Made by a program: the position numbers and the translations under genes. A stretch of 64,000 nt of DNA from positions 186,001-250,000 of the forward strand of contig JASBNA010000044.1 in NCBI GenBank assembly GCA_038087015.1, in the 5' to 3' direction. This DNA is from Cerrena zonata (Eukaryota > Basidiomycota > Agaricomycetes > Polyporales > Cerrenaceae). This document shows positions 42,747-55,954 of the stretch, in pieces. The notes below the pieces were generated by a model, which saw only the letters and a program-made list of their open reading frames with translations, had not been told where the DNA came from and searched no databases. Position 1 is the stretch's first letter. Every line of letters begins with the position of its first letter.

Positions 42747-43625
42747 ATGAATGGCTTAGGTATACTTGTTGAAGAAAAAGAGCCCACCGGGAGCTTACCA
42801 GTGGGTTCTGTTAATGGAGAAGTGTTACTTCCACCATTACCGGATGAATTAGAAGATGATTTTTATTCGAATTCATTAAAGAGCTCCAGTGTTGATTTGA
42901 AGAATTTGAATCAAGAACAAGTGAATTTCTTCACTAACCCGTCATACTCGACTTACGAATTAGACTCTCCCAGTATAAATAACTTGATTCATTTCCCGTC
43001 GATAGAAGATGCATCGACTAATGATTTGGTGACCTTGAATAAGTCATCAAGTAATACCTCATTGAATCGCATCACCAGTAATACCTCATCTACTCCTTCT
43101 ACCATTAAAAAAACCATCAAGAATGGTATAAGAAAATTGAGTTTGAAACAACAAAGACCCATACTCAGTCCATTACAAACCGATGAAAAAGAGTTTTCAT
43201 CAACATCCACTATAGAAAGCTTGAAAAATCGCTCTAGAACAAATAGTTACCTCACGCCCACCACTCCGCCCATCAATAGTCCCATAATCACCATCTCGGA
43301 AAACCTACAACAACTGAAGAAGAACTTGAGTGATTTAGAACAATGTTTTTTCGAGAGTATCGAAGACGATAATGTGAATTCCATCAATGAATTACTTATC
43401 CCGCAAGATTTATTCAATTATTCAAATTATCTAAAACAATCGAAAAAAAATACCATTGAGATATTCGAACTAACTAAAAAAAGATTAATGGAGAGCGGTT
43501 GGTGTTCTCAACATGATTTGAATAATTTACAACTACAACAAGATCAGTCAATTTGCCTATTAGATACTAAGCTATTACAAATTGAAGAAAAATTAAACCA
43601 ATTTGATTTATCTCTATTAAATTAA
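42747..43625 (+). CDS. Unrecognised 292-residue Ser/Asn-rich protein
   Basis: The first ATG in the frame is at 42747 (MNGLGILVEEKEPTGSL); upstream codons are non-ATG. I do not recognise the family. Residues 1-100 are acidic and Ser-rich (LPPLPDELEDDFY), 100-190 are Ser/Thr-rich and basic (TPSTIKKTIKNGIRKLSLKQQ), and the last ~100 residues are predicted helical with a possible coiled coil (ISENLQQLKKNLSDLEQCF, TIEIFELTKKRLMESGW, LLDTKLLQIEEKLNQF). The layout suggests an adaptor or regulatory protein, but no function is claimed. Codon use is like its neighbours, and the frame is clean for 879 bp, so it is very likely real. Confidence 0.75.
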   Translation: MNGLGILVEEKEPTGSLPVGSVNGEVLLPPLPDELEDDFYSNSLKSSSVDLKNLNQEQVNFFTNPSYSTYELDSPSINNLIHFPSIEDASTNDLVTLNKSSSNTSLNRITSNTSSTPSTIKKTIKNGIRKLSLKQQRPILSPLQTDEKEFSSTSTIESLKNRSRTNSYLTPTTPPINSPIITISENLQQLKKNLSDLEQCFFESIEDDNVNSINELLIPQDLFNYSNYLKQSKKNTIEIFELTKKRLMESGWCSQHDLNNLQLQQDQSICLLDTKLLQIEEKLNQFDLSLLN

Positions 43626-43825
43626 TTTACTAAATTAACTTCTTCTACTTATTCTTACTAGTTATAATTTGGGTTCAGTTCTGTCAGTGTTTTCTTTTTT
43701 CTCCTATTTTTAATGCCTTACGATTTAGAATATTTAATGTGTAAGCCCTAAGCAATCGAATTACGTTTATTCGCTTTATTCGCTTCTTTTAATACTGCAT
43801 GCATTGGTGAGGCAGCGGTTGGCTA

Positions 43826-44110
43826 ATTTGGCTTTTGATGGCAGTAATCAGCTAATTTGGCTTCTGATGGCATTTTTCAGCGTCCGCCCTTTTCTACATT
43901 TCCGCTGTCGTATCATTAGCTTGTTTATGTCGTGTCATTAGCTAGTTCTATAGTTTATGTCGTATCTTCATACTTAGCCAGTTTTATAGCTTGTTTATAT
44001 GTAGTATCTTCATATTTAACTACTTTTTTATTTAACTAGTTTATGTCGTATCTTCATATTTATCTACTTTATTTAGCTACTTTTATTTATCTACTTTATT
44101 TAGCTGCTTG
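43826..44110. repeat. Degenerate tandem repeats (30-bp pair and ~45-bp array)
   Basis: Two copies of a segment with GCTAATTTGGCTT and TGATGGCA lie about 30 bp apart near 43830-43880. Downstream, GTTTATGTCGTATCTTCATA-like words recur at 43923, 43953, 43993 and 44039, followed by a duplicated CTTTTATTTATCTACTTTATT element. The copies are diverged, so this is an old minisatellite. Confidence 0.7.
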
Positions 44111-44172
44111 TCGTAATTTAAACTTTACAAAGGATAAGCTTTCACAGGTACCATGTTTCGAGGACGCAGGAT

Positions 44173-44203
44173 CCAAGTACACCATGGGCTGCGGCGTACT
44201 TGG
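44173..44203. repeat. 8-bp perfect inverted repeat (CCAAGTAC / GTACTTGG)
   Basis: The arms at 44173-44180 and 44196-44203 are perfect complements with a 15-base loop. The segment is GC-richer than the region around it. Its function is unknown; it could be a site for a dimeric protein or an RNA hairpin. Confidence 0.5.
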
Positions 44204-44333
44204 TATGAGTCGTCGGTCGAGTTCTTCTTGCTTCCCTTTCCCCTCCAGTCATTCACGATAAAGAATGGTGCAGTGAATGGGAAGCGTATCAGTAAAGAAG
44301 AAGAACAAATTTAAGTTTTTCACCGAAAAACCG

Positions 44334-44353
44334 CTCGTTTTTATACAAACGAG
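44334..44353. terminator. Hairpin downstream of MOD5 (CTCGTTT / AAACGAG)
   Basis: A 7-bp perfect stem with a six-base loop lies 59 bp beyond the MOD5 stop, flanked by A-rich runs on both sides. It would be in the MOD5 3' UTR. A role in 3'-end formation is only a guess, since yeast does not use bacterial-type terminators. Confidence 0.35.
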
Positions 44354-44411
44354 TGAAAAAAAAAACAACTGAAAAAAAAAAATTGTGAAAAAAGTCCGGG
44401 TAACCGCAGGT

Positions 44412-45794
44412 TTAGGGCTGCAAAACTTTCAGTTTCTTGTATTTTTCAACCATTTCTTCGTGCTTCCGCTTTCTCTCCATGTAGCCAACGGCCTTCTTGT
44501 GTCTCCGGCTGTTGAGGTGAATGGCAAAGTTGTCTTCGCCCACCGCCACCAAGGGATGGCCGTGCTTGTCCTTGCACACCTCGCACTCAAAGTGCTGCCA
44601 ATTCCTGACCCCTTCAAGAGTCTTATTACTCTTGAAAGTTTGCAAAAAATTTTGGTTAGGGAAAATACTCATCAAGTGTTCCGGGGCTTGGGCATGCAGC
44701 ACTTTGGTAGGTCCCATTGTTATGAAGTCTCCAGCTATAGATAAGCCAATATCGGCAACTTTAGTCGACCATTCTGCTAAGTCAGTTGCATCTAGTAAAT
44801 AGAGTTTGCCTCCGTATTTATATCCAAATCGAGACTCTTTGTTTAACTCAACCGCTAAGAGCTTTTTAATCCACTTGACTTGCGATTTGGCATACTGCCG
44901 AGTCCGGATCTTCATTCGCTCTATTCCTTCTTCGAAATCTCCCGCTTGTCCCTTTTCTAACCACGGTAAAAATTCTTTAAATCCAATCACTTGCCAAATC
45001 CCACTAGTACAATTTTGCAAGTTTTCACGATGATAGTACTCGTACATCTGACGGATCTCTGCAATCGCACCAAGCTCCATCATCTTATCCACTCGGGTAT
45101 CTAATCGTTCTTTTAAAACTTCATAATCAGAATAAACCCAGAAAAATAACGTATTATACTTCAAGGACGAATCCTCCAACTCGTCGAGCTTCTGCTCCTT
45201 ATACAAGTCGCTGGGCCGCTGGCCAGTGGTATAATAGATCTCTAATGCCCTCCTCAACTTCCGCTGGTCTGATGGGTGGAACTTTCTTCCAATTATGGGA
45301 TCAATCTCATTCAACGTTTCAAATAATGCTTCAACCGGTCCGTCCAATACTTTCAACTCATCTGGGCTCAATTCTCTTTTATTCTCGGGCTCTTTCTCCC
45401 CCACCGTCTTGTTATTAAATAGGAGATTTTGTAAGTAATAATGAGTCCCTCCAATAACAATCGGAACCTTGCCTCTTGAATGGATATCGTCAATGGCCTC
45501 CTGTGCTTCCTTCTTGAATCGATGAATGAAATAATCCTCGTTCCAGTTCACATGGTCCATGACGTGATGCGCTATTCCTTCTCGTTCTTCAATCGGATGC
45601 TTATTCGTTATTATTGGTAAATCTTTATAAACTTGCATCGAATCAGCATTGATGATTTCTCCATTGATCTTCTTGGCTAACTCGATACTGAATTGCGACT
45701 TCCCGACCCCGGTGGTCCCGATAATGCTTATAATGTTCTTCTTTGGTTTGGTCATGATTCGGTTCTTGAAAAATCTAAAGTATCTCGGTATCAT
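44412..45794 (-). CDS. MOD5: tRNA dimethylallyltransferase Mod5
   Basis: This 460-residue enzyme transfers the dimethylallyl group to A37 of some tRNAs (MiaA family). The P-loop GTTGVGKS is at 26-33, followed by INADSMQVYKDLPIITNKH (substrate A37 site), GTHYYLQNLLF and a central region ending GIWQVIGFKEFLPW. A C2H2 zinc finger sits near the C-terminus (HFECEVCKDK...HLNSRRHKK), as in eukaryotic members. Two start codons, Met1 and Met14 (MIPRYFRFFKNRI then MTKPKK), bracket a basic, amphipathic stretch, the same layout that in S. cerevisiae produces mitochondrial and cytosolic/nuclear forms. It uses DMAPP, which derives from the Erg12 pathway. Confidence 0.96.
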   Translation of the reverse strand: MIPRYFRFFKNRIMTKPKKNIISIIGTTGVGKSQFSIELAKKINGEIINADSMQVYKDLPIITNKHPIEEREGIAHHVMDHVNWNEDYFIHRFKKEAQEAIDDIHSRGKVPIVIGGTHYYLQNLLFNNKTVGEKEPENKRELSPDELKVLDGPVEALFETLNEIDPIIGRKFHPSDQRKLRRALEIYYTTGQRPSDLYKEQKLDELEDSSLKYNTLFFWVYSDYEVLKERLDTRVDKMMELGAIAEIRQMYEYYHRENLQNCTSGIWQVIGFKEFLPWLEKGQAGDFEEGIERMKIRTRQYAKSQVKWIKKLLAVELNKESRFGYKYGGKLYLLDATDLAEWSTKVADIGLSIAGDFITMGPTKVLHAQAPEHLMSIFPNQNFLQTFKSNKTLEGVRNWQHFECEVCKDKHGHPLVAVGEDNFAIHLNSRRHKKAVGYMERKRKHEEMVEKYKKLKVLQP

Positions 45795-45898
45795 TTAACA
45801 TGGTTAGCTCATCCAGGTTTCTCTTTTTCACTAATTTTTTTTTTTTTTTTTTGGTTTTTGTTCCTACAGGTATATCGCACTATGAAAAAAACATCCAT

Positions 45899-48193
45899 TT
45901 AACTAAATTTTACACCCATACTTGGGTCCCAAGTTCCACTTACTTCGTCCCTTAATCCGTTTAGTTGGTTCGTGTCCTGGCCCTCGGTGTAGTCGAGTGA
46001 ATAGCTCAATTTCTCTTCTAGCTGGCGGCCCTCTATTCTTCTCTGGTTGATATACTCATCACATTCTCGAAGTAAGTTATTACCATTCTTGATTAATTCA
46101 GAGTAAAAATGAGTTCCTTCATTTAAATCAGAAAGTAACTGTAAATACTTGGTGTATGCTCTTTCTAAACTTTGTAAAATGGTCTGTCTATCAGCTTGGG
46201 ATTTTATTTGATGGTACTCAATAGCCAGTTTGAATTTTTCGTTTAAAACATGTATTTTATCTTCAAGGGTTTTCTGCTTGGATTTTTCATCTTGCAAATA
46301 CTTAAAATCAACTTCAAACATTTTTAAATGCTTCTCATAAAATGGCTCAAACAACTTTGGGTCTATATACCCTTCCAGATTGGTAAAATTTGATCGGTCC
46401 TTCTTGTAACTTTCTAAAATTATCGGTAAGATATTATTATCCCTTGCCTTTAATTCTAAACCTTGAATAAATTGACTTCTTGTTTCAAAACTTATATCCA
46501 TTGCTCCCAAACAGTCTCTTAACTGCAAAATTATCAGATTTACTTCTTGATTCATTTCAATAAAGTTTGTTGATGGTATATACTTAATCAATTCATCATA
46601 TCCCAAACAATATATCTTGAGGAGTTCTTTAATCTCTTCATATTCTTGAAGAATGACTTGATCACCAGTTTTAGCTTGACTTAGGTAGCCACCCATAGTC
46701 TTGATTCTACCAACTAAAGGAGCTGCGGCAACTTGTGAAGGCTTTCTATTCCATCTTTCTCCCTTTTCCGATCTTAATATGTTATCTTCGTCAGCGTCCT
46801 TTTTCAATCGTTCTTGGCACCCTTGTAAAATCTGAATGCAAATGATCCCCAATCGATTCATTTCGCTCAATTCATGATCAATTGTTTCCAATCCTCCATG
46901 GTTCAGTATTTCTCTTGAATGCTGGATTATCGATTCAGGTAATCCATCGGGTTTCTGAATTGAGTCTATCGATGCTGGTAGTCCCCGTTCAGTAATAAAG
47001 GTGTTAATCATTTTACTCAATGCTTGGATAGGAAATATCAATTGATCCTTCACATAACTATCCTGTCTTTCTCTAAATGCTTGACAGATTTGAATTATTA
47101 CATAAGGTATCAATTCTTCAAATATTTTTACCGGCTGGTTCAAATCAGGAACTAATGATTTAACCATAGACGCTCCCTTGATGTGGTGATAAATCTTTTT
47201 CAGCTGGTACTACTTTCAAGTAAATCAAGTCGTTATCCTTTTTCGGCAGGTTCGTAAAAGAGTGGTAACCGTTTCTTGTAACCCTTGTAGATCCTCAACA
47301 ACAAATTCAGCAACGTATCTCTGGTATTTCATACCAGTTGCGCAATAATTTGAAGCAGCTTTTAGATGAGCAACTTGCTCTCCATACTTAAATGCTTCTT
47401 GACAAATATACGATGTTCGAAGATGGGAAGCTGCCTTGAAATGATTGTATTTCACCGTCGTATGGTTGATCCAATCTTGTTTAATAGTGGAAGATTCGAT
47501 TCCCTTTTTCATTGCAATGGAATAATATTCAGAAGTTTGATAAGAAAGCTTCGAAATTACCGAATTTTTCAAATCAGGATTGCCAATGGCCTTTTGCCAA
47601 ATAGCTTCTTGAGCCTGTGCTAACATTAAATACTGGCAAAACTCTAATGTCGACTGCAGAAAGTCCTCCTGGAAGTCTTATGGCCCCATTGTTGGTCAAC
47701 TTACCTGTATTATTCAAGACTTGATCATTTAGTAATTGAAAACAACCGGCCGCTTGTTGAAAGTATAAGCATGATTTTTTCAATCCTTCGTCAGTATGGC
47801 GAGACTGGGAGATTCCAAGCTGAGATAATAAGCTACCCAATTGATAAAGGACATTGAGTTGCTCAGTATACAATCGATCTTAAACCATATGGCCCAATGG
47901 GACTATACCCTAAAGTACCATACCATTGAAATTCAATCTGATCATCAGGGAACTTTTTCTCGAGGGTATCCAAGGTAGCATAGTATCGAATAAGAGTGGA
48001 TTCACCTTCGGGACTTCACTTCATGGTCCTTCAATGACTCGACCTTCTGACGTAATTGACCGATTTCATTCAAATCTGATGAAAATATACTCGCAGCTTG
48101 GAAATAATCTCTTTTGATGACTTCAGCCAAACATTGAGAGATATCAATTGGATTGGTAATACGAAATTTGATATCAATCAAGTTACTGTTCAT
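45899..48193 (-). CDS. RIM20: pH-response BRO1-domain protein Rim20, five apparent frameshifts
   Basis: Several frames in series form a ~763-residue protein. Breaks: extra C at 48010-48012, extra base at 47865, extra base at 47668-47669, one base missing near 47260, extra base at 47175-47177 (plus-strand coordinates). The 5' piece starts at ATG 48193 (MNSNLIDIKFRITNP). BRO1-domain landmarks in order: DLNEIGQLRQ, FQWYGTLGYSPIGP, EQLNVLYQLGSLLSQLGISQSRHTDEGLKKSCLYFQQAAGCF, FCQYLMLAQAQEAIWQKAI, MVKSLVPDLNQP. A V-shaped coiled-coil arm follows (~430-740), ending DPSMGVKFS. Rim20 links Rim101 and the ESCRT-III subunit Snf7 in alkaline-pH signalling. LKKSCLYFQQ and AQAQEAIWQKAI favour Rim20 over Bro1. 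It may be a real pseudogene or a poorly assembled patch. Confidence 0.82.
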
Positions 48194-48441
48194 GTTATCT
48201 ATTTTAGTTCATGAAAACTGAGTTGAAGAGGGTTAATTCTAGTTTGCTGAAATGTAAACTGGAATCACAATCTTTTTCTTTTTCCAATCATTAATAATTG
48301 CGAGCCCAAAAGATAACGTTACGCAGTCTATATATCCGTTGTACATCTTTACAATACTATAAGAGCTTTTGAATATTGTTGATTACTATAATCTTTCTTT
48401 ATATACAATTCTAATCTATAAATAAAAGTGTCGTAGGATCA

Positions 48442-51138
<2,697 letters not shown>

Positions 51139-53966
51139 ATGAGGATATTCCATTCCAAGCATCAGAAACTCATTTTACAATGTTATCCTCCAGGGAAAGG
51201 TGTTGATAAGAAGCCAAATCTGTCAGAACTTAGTTATCTTTTGTATTATGCATCAACTCGTCGAATAAAGTTAGAAAAAGTGATGATTTTCTTAGATCGT
51301 AAGGCCCAATCGGATACTTATAGATCTCGTGCTGGTAACTTACAAGTTACTTTGAGTATTGTACTGGCGCTTATTGAGAAATGTTATGATAATTTAAATG
51401 TTTTCGCTAGTCATGTATGTTCAATTTTACTGTCGGCCTTATCTACTAAGGATTTATCATTGTCTAGGTCATGTCTTTCTACTTATGCGGTATTCTGTTC
51501 CAAGTTGGACGGTGGGTTATTTACTGGTGATCAAGAATTTGTTGATTCTTTTACTAAATTATCGGAGTCTTTGATTCAAACCGGTGAATCTTCTCTGAAA
51601 GTTGAAGGACCAAATAAGTTGGAATGGAAAATGATTGCTTTAATGGCTTCAAGACACGTTTTCGGTTGTATAGGTTTTCAATTCAAAACTTCTGAAAAAA
51701 TTCATTGGTTTATGCATGCCAATTTTAATTGAAAATATTCATCATAATAATTCAGAGAAAAACTTATTATCGAGACTAAATAGTAACGTCAATGTTGACG
51801 CTGATGCCGATAACACTAAAGCTCATATCTTGACTAAAACTACTCTGGGTAAAAGTGTTGCTCAAGTTAATAAGATTATTGATGAAGATTTTGAAAATGA
51901 TTCGGTTACTCTATCAGATTTGAATGAAGAATCTTTTAGAGGCTTAAGAACGTTGTTCAATACCTCATTAACAAGTCAAATCACTGAAGCAACAAAAGCT
52001 GTGGTTAAAACTCAATCTACTTCTTCTCACGATCAAAATTGGAAATCAACTTTCTTGGAAATGTGTACAACTTGGATCCCGGTTCAATTAAGATTTGTTA
52101 CTTTATCTACTTTATTATCAAAGCTTTCAACAATCACTCATCAAGCTTCTTCAGAGAAATCAAATTATCAGGTTCAATTACAATACTCAAGTCATATTCT
52201 TGGTTTGGTTTCTTCTGACGTCAATATGATTGGTTTGTCCATTTCGGATGTCATTCAACAATTATTATTATTGCAATCCCATTTACATTTAGTCCAAGCC
52301 GATTATTTATCGGATGATGAAGTCTCTACTTTATCATTAATCTATTCCAATTCAATTTGTAACTTATCAAGCCATATATATTATTATGATCAAGTTCCCG
52401 ATTCGCTTCAAGAAATCTTGATTAAAATTGACTCTTTACTCGACTCTTTGGACTTAACGATGGATGATATCAAAGCTGAAAGAGTAACTAAACTAGTTGA
52501 TACTTTATTAGAAAATATTTCAATTTTCCTTGGTATTTTAAAAGATAAATCAAGTACTATTAATCGTAATCATGCTAATTTAGAACATTGGGAAATCAGT
52601 TTAGCATTATTGTCACCTCTTACTGAATTTGCTTCTTTAAAACAAGGTGATAAATATTTATTGACAAACGATCAAATTAATTTAATCCAACTCAAATATT
52701 TAAAAGTATTCCGTTTTTTCATTAATAATGAATTAATAAGTGCTGATGATGAATTCAAAACAAATGATGTTCTCAGTACTGAAAAATCATTACCTGATGC
52801 TTCAAAATTTTTAGCTCCTGACTATAATCAATATATTTCCGATGGGGAAAACTTTATCAATCATTTATTAGTCCATATAAACAGATTTTTCGATCAAAAA
52901 TCGGATGACTTGATTAGTATTGAATTATCACGTTCTCTAGTTGACACTTTAAAAAACTTGGTTTCAATTTTAGGTGTTAACTTTATTAGTAACTTTATAC
53001 CATTTTTCTATCATTGGCAATTATCTTTAAATCAAACATCATATTCACAAGTTTCTAAGACCAAAGACACTATTGCTTATATTATTATGCATTATTCAAC
53101 TCAATTCTTAGGAAGTCAATATTCAAAACAAATTGAACAAGATCCATTGAAATCCCAATTTTATTCTAATTTATTAATTGATATTCAATATCGTCAATTG
53201 AACAATTTATGGATTGGCGACTTGGAAGATGATGAGTCTCTAAATCAAGAAATTTTAACCAGAGGTAATTCCAATAGTCATCAAGATGAAAATGGAGGAG
53301 TGAAATTCAATTCCAATAAAAAATCATTACAAGAATTTGTTACATTGAGTCCTTTTACTGCAAGATGGATAAACCCTCAAAGATTATTAATTTTAGATAT
53401 GGCTAAATTCAAAGGTCCTGATAGACCACATCTTGATATTAATAATTTAAATATTGATGAAACATCGGAGATTTCATCGGAGACTGCAGATATCACAGAA
53501 TCTGATATATCAGCCAGAAACCATAGTCATTCAAATGGTTTAGGTTTAGGTAATGCAAATGATATTACTTCAATTCATTCCGGCTTAATCCATAACCAAT
53601 ATCCTTCATCTAAGCTCAATGGGAATAATGCAAATACTACAATTGGGAGTGACTTTACCAATGGCTCAATATTCACTCTTGAAACTAAATATTTCAACTC
53701 GCCAAAAGTTGCGGATCTTAAAGATATAATGATGGAACATAAGGGTAATAATATCTTGAAGAAGCCTCTGGCTAATTTCGCACAAAGCTCTCATGGTAGT
53801 AATGGTAACGGTAATTCTATCTAATGGTAATGGTAATATAAATAACGGAGGAGAATCTGTTTCTACTACTCCTGGATCAATTTTGTCTAAACAAATGGCC
53901 ACTGCTGATGTTGATTCAATTCTTGGAGATTTAGATAGTGATGATGATTCAGCACTCGTTGTTTAA
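51139..53966 (+). CDS. EFR3: PI4-kinase plasma-membrane scaffold Efr3, two apparent frameshifts
   Basis: Three frames in series give about 940 residues. The N-terminus matches Efr3: KHQKLILQCYPPGKGVDKKPN, then SELSYLLYYASTRRIKLEKV, with a basic surface that binds acidic lipids. Efr3 anchors Ypp1 and the PI4-kinase Stt4 at the plasma membrane. The first break (51712-51719) is an ATGCATGC sequence, which fits a 4-bp tandem duplication. The second (53816-53822) needs one surplus base removed; the frame then continues through an Asn/Gly-rich stretch to a conserved-looking acidic end (DSILGDLDSDDDSALVV) and TAA at 53964. The middle is an ARM/HEAT-like helical solenoid and the last ~250 residues are Ser/Asn-rich. 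SFK1, encoded in the same window, acts in the same kinase system. Confidence 0.9.
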
Positions 53967-54329
53967 TGGTGATGTTTTATTCTATGTTTTTCCTTTTTCC
54001 TTGTTTGTTTTTCTTTCCCACATCTTTTATCCTATGACGTTCATTAAGATGTGTTTCTTCTTTAATTAGCAACATTTTTGATTGGCAACTTTATTCGTTT
54101 TCATATTTTTGTTTTTTTTTTTGCAACTTTTTTAGGTCAACTTTTACTTCTTCTTGCCATAGACTTACTTTGAAAGAAACAAAATACAATTTATTACCTT
54201 AATGTAAGTAATACAAACATTTATCATCAAAAGTTTATTATAATATAAGAATTATACATAAGAAGAAATGAGAGTAACCAGTGGAAATTAAGGATCTTCC
54301 ACGGTTAAGTCACTAACTTAAAGAATTGT
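53967..54329. other. Convergent intergenic region EFR3 / CAF20
   Basis: About 360 bp of T-rich then A-rich sequence between two stops. It probably holds both 3' UTRs. Nothing else is seen. Confidence 0.5.
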
Positions 54330-54839
54330 TTATTCGTCGTCATCATCAGCACCTAAAGCTTCGAAAGCATTGAAAGTAGTTGTTTGCTTATCAGCAATTG
54401 CGTCTCTTGGATCAACGGCTTTAGAAGAACCCAAGTTTTTATTATTTGGTTTAATTTTAACTGCAGCACCACTGTCTTTAACACTTTCCCTGAATTGATC
54501 TCTTTCGTCAGTTCCATCTTCAGCACCAAAAGATTTTTTGGCCTTAGTAAAAGTTGCCCATCCATCCTCGTCAACTTTAACAACTTCAGCTGGTTTTTTC
54601 TTCAAATTTGGATTAACCCCAGTACGAGATGGTCTTCTTCTATTCATGTGACGATAAGATCTTTCATTACCGTGTTCATCAATATAAGTATCCCCGTTAC
54701 TTCTCTTAAAAGCAGCCTTCAATTCATTGTGTTCTCTTACCGATTCAACCAATGCATTGAAAGCATCCAAAATTTCTGGTTTGGGGTTATAAGCTTGTTC
54801 TTGAACTTCGAATAATTGCTCTTCGGTATACTTGATCAT
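54330..54839 (-). CDS. CAF20: eIF4E-binding translational repressor Caf20 (p20)
   Basis: This small 169-residue protein carries the eIF4E-binding motif YxxxxL-phi right at the N-terminus (MIKYTEEQLF: Tyr4, Leu9, Phe10), as in S. cerevisiae Caf20. Further conserved points are an arginine-rich RRRPSRTG patch (~68), VDEDGWATFTKAKKSFG (~89), KIKPNNKNLGSSKAVDPRDAIADK (~130) and the FNAFEAL plus acidic tail. Caf20 competes with eIF4G for eIF4E and represses translation of a subset of mRNAs. The start is unambiguous because the binding motif requires it. It is divergent from TMA16 across 350 bp. Confidence 0.93.
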   Translation of the reverse strand: MIKYTEEQLFEVQEQAYNPKPEILDAFNALVESVREHNELKAAFKRSNGDTYIDEHGNERSYRHMNRRRPSRTGVNPNLKKKPAEVVKVDEDGWATFTKAKKSFGAEDGTDERDQFRESVKDSGAAVKIKPNNKNLGSSKAVDPRDAIADKQTTTFNAFEALGADDDDE

Positions 54840-55189
54840 CGTATCTTAACTAACTTGCTTCAAAAATCCTATTTTTCCAGTATTGGTTGCAGCTTTCCTA
54901 GACCTGTTCTATGATTTTTTTAATTAAGTCCACAGCTTTCCATGAAAAAAAAAATTAAGTCTTCGTTATTAAAATTGGCCGATTTGCACGACCGCTTTTT
55001 TTTGCATGAAAACTTCCTTTTTTGTGCGGTTGGTCGCGTGACCGTTGTGTGCAGGAAAAATACCAGTGAAATCTTTTTTTTTTTTTTTTTTTTTTTTCCT
55101 CTTCTCTTCGTTTGAAGATGAGCTGGGGAAGACCATAGGTAGGATAAGCTTGTGTGAACAGCTATAGGGAAGATTAGTACAGAGATAAG
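54840..55189. promoter_or_regulatory. Divergent promoter CAF20 / TMA16
   Basis: About 350 bp with a poly-T tract (55074-55097), a GGTCGCGTGACC near-palindrome (~55027-55038) and a PAC-like AAGATGAGCT (55115-55124) about 65 bp before the TMA16 ATG. The PAC match is partial, so it is only suggestive of ribosome-biogenesis control. Confidence 0.4.
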
Positions 55190-55726
55190 ATGCCTATAAT
55201 CAAGAACTTGAACAAGGTCAACAAGAACCTTGCGAAATCGACTGGACAAATGCATATCAAGGGTCGTAAGTTTAAACAATTGAATCGTGCAACGTTAAGG
55301 GACCAAAAGATTACAGCCAAAAAGATGAAACATCAAGAACAAAAGGACAACGAGTTGAGATTCATTGTGCATCTTCAGGAAAAAGTGAACGAGGAACCAG
55401 AGAAGGTGACTTTCGGCTTGCAAGATATGAAGGACTTCGTTGAAAGTTATATTAGTAAAGACGATGAAGAAATAAAAGAACTACAAGACGAAAGAAGACC
55501 TGGAAGACCAGCAACAGCAAGACAGAATATCTTGGAAGAGAAGAGAAAACACGACCAGCACATATACGATACCGGATACAAGTTGCCTGATTTGAGTGAT
55601 AAACAAACGGTTGAAAGATTGAGACTCTGGAATGGTACCCACGGAGGAGTCACCATCATGAAGTACATTCACATTCACAAGGATATGAAAGATTTACCTA
55701 CCAAAGAAGCTGAAATGAAAGATTAG
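55190..55726 (+). CDS. TMA16: 60S pre-ribosome associated protein Tma16
   Basis: This 178-residue basic protein matches Tma16 throughout: MPIIKNLNKVNKNLAK start, HIKGRKFKQLNRATLRDQKI (~22-41), an acidic helix DFVESYISKDDEEIKELQDERRPGRP (~84-109), then TGYKLPDLSDKQTVERLRLWNGTHGGV (~135-161) and a short tail with KYIHIHKD. Tma16 sits on late nuclear 60S precursors in S. cerevisiae. Length equals the family (178 there too). The promoter has a PAC-like motif. Confidence 0.92.
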   Translation: MPIIKNLNKVNKNLAKSTGQMHIKGRKFKQLNRATLRDQKITAKKMKHQEQKDNELRFIVHLQEKVNEEPEKVTFGLQDMKDFVESYISKDDEEIKELQDERRPGRPATARQNILEEKRKHDQHIYDTGYKLPDLSDKQTVERLRLWNGTHGGVTIMKYIHIHKDMKDLPTKEAEMKD

Positions 55727-55954
55727 TCTTATTGAAGGCTTTGTTTTGGTCCTTGTATATTAGTTTAGTTCAATTTCTTATCGTTACACTAGGTTAACTT
55801 TTTCAAAAAAAGTTTTTTTTTTTCGCAGCATTAAATAAAAGTCATATTCTACACTTACTTATAACGTAATAAATAATATTCCAATAAAACATAAACAAAA
55901 ACTTAAACGATAGTTATACTTCATCCCAGTGAAGTGCTAACAGTAGAGGCTCGA

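Larger units (their letters stand above)
43626..44411. other. Convergent intergenic region with degenerate repeats and hairpins
   Basis: About 0.8 kb between the stops of the unknown gene (+) and MOD5 (-). It contains a duplicated TTGGCTT...GATGGCA segment, a degenerate ~45-bp repeat array, an inverted repeat at 44173-44203 and a hairpin at 44334-44353 (listed separately where clear). No coding region is supported. Confidence 0.55.
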
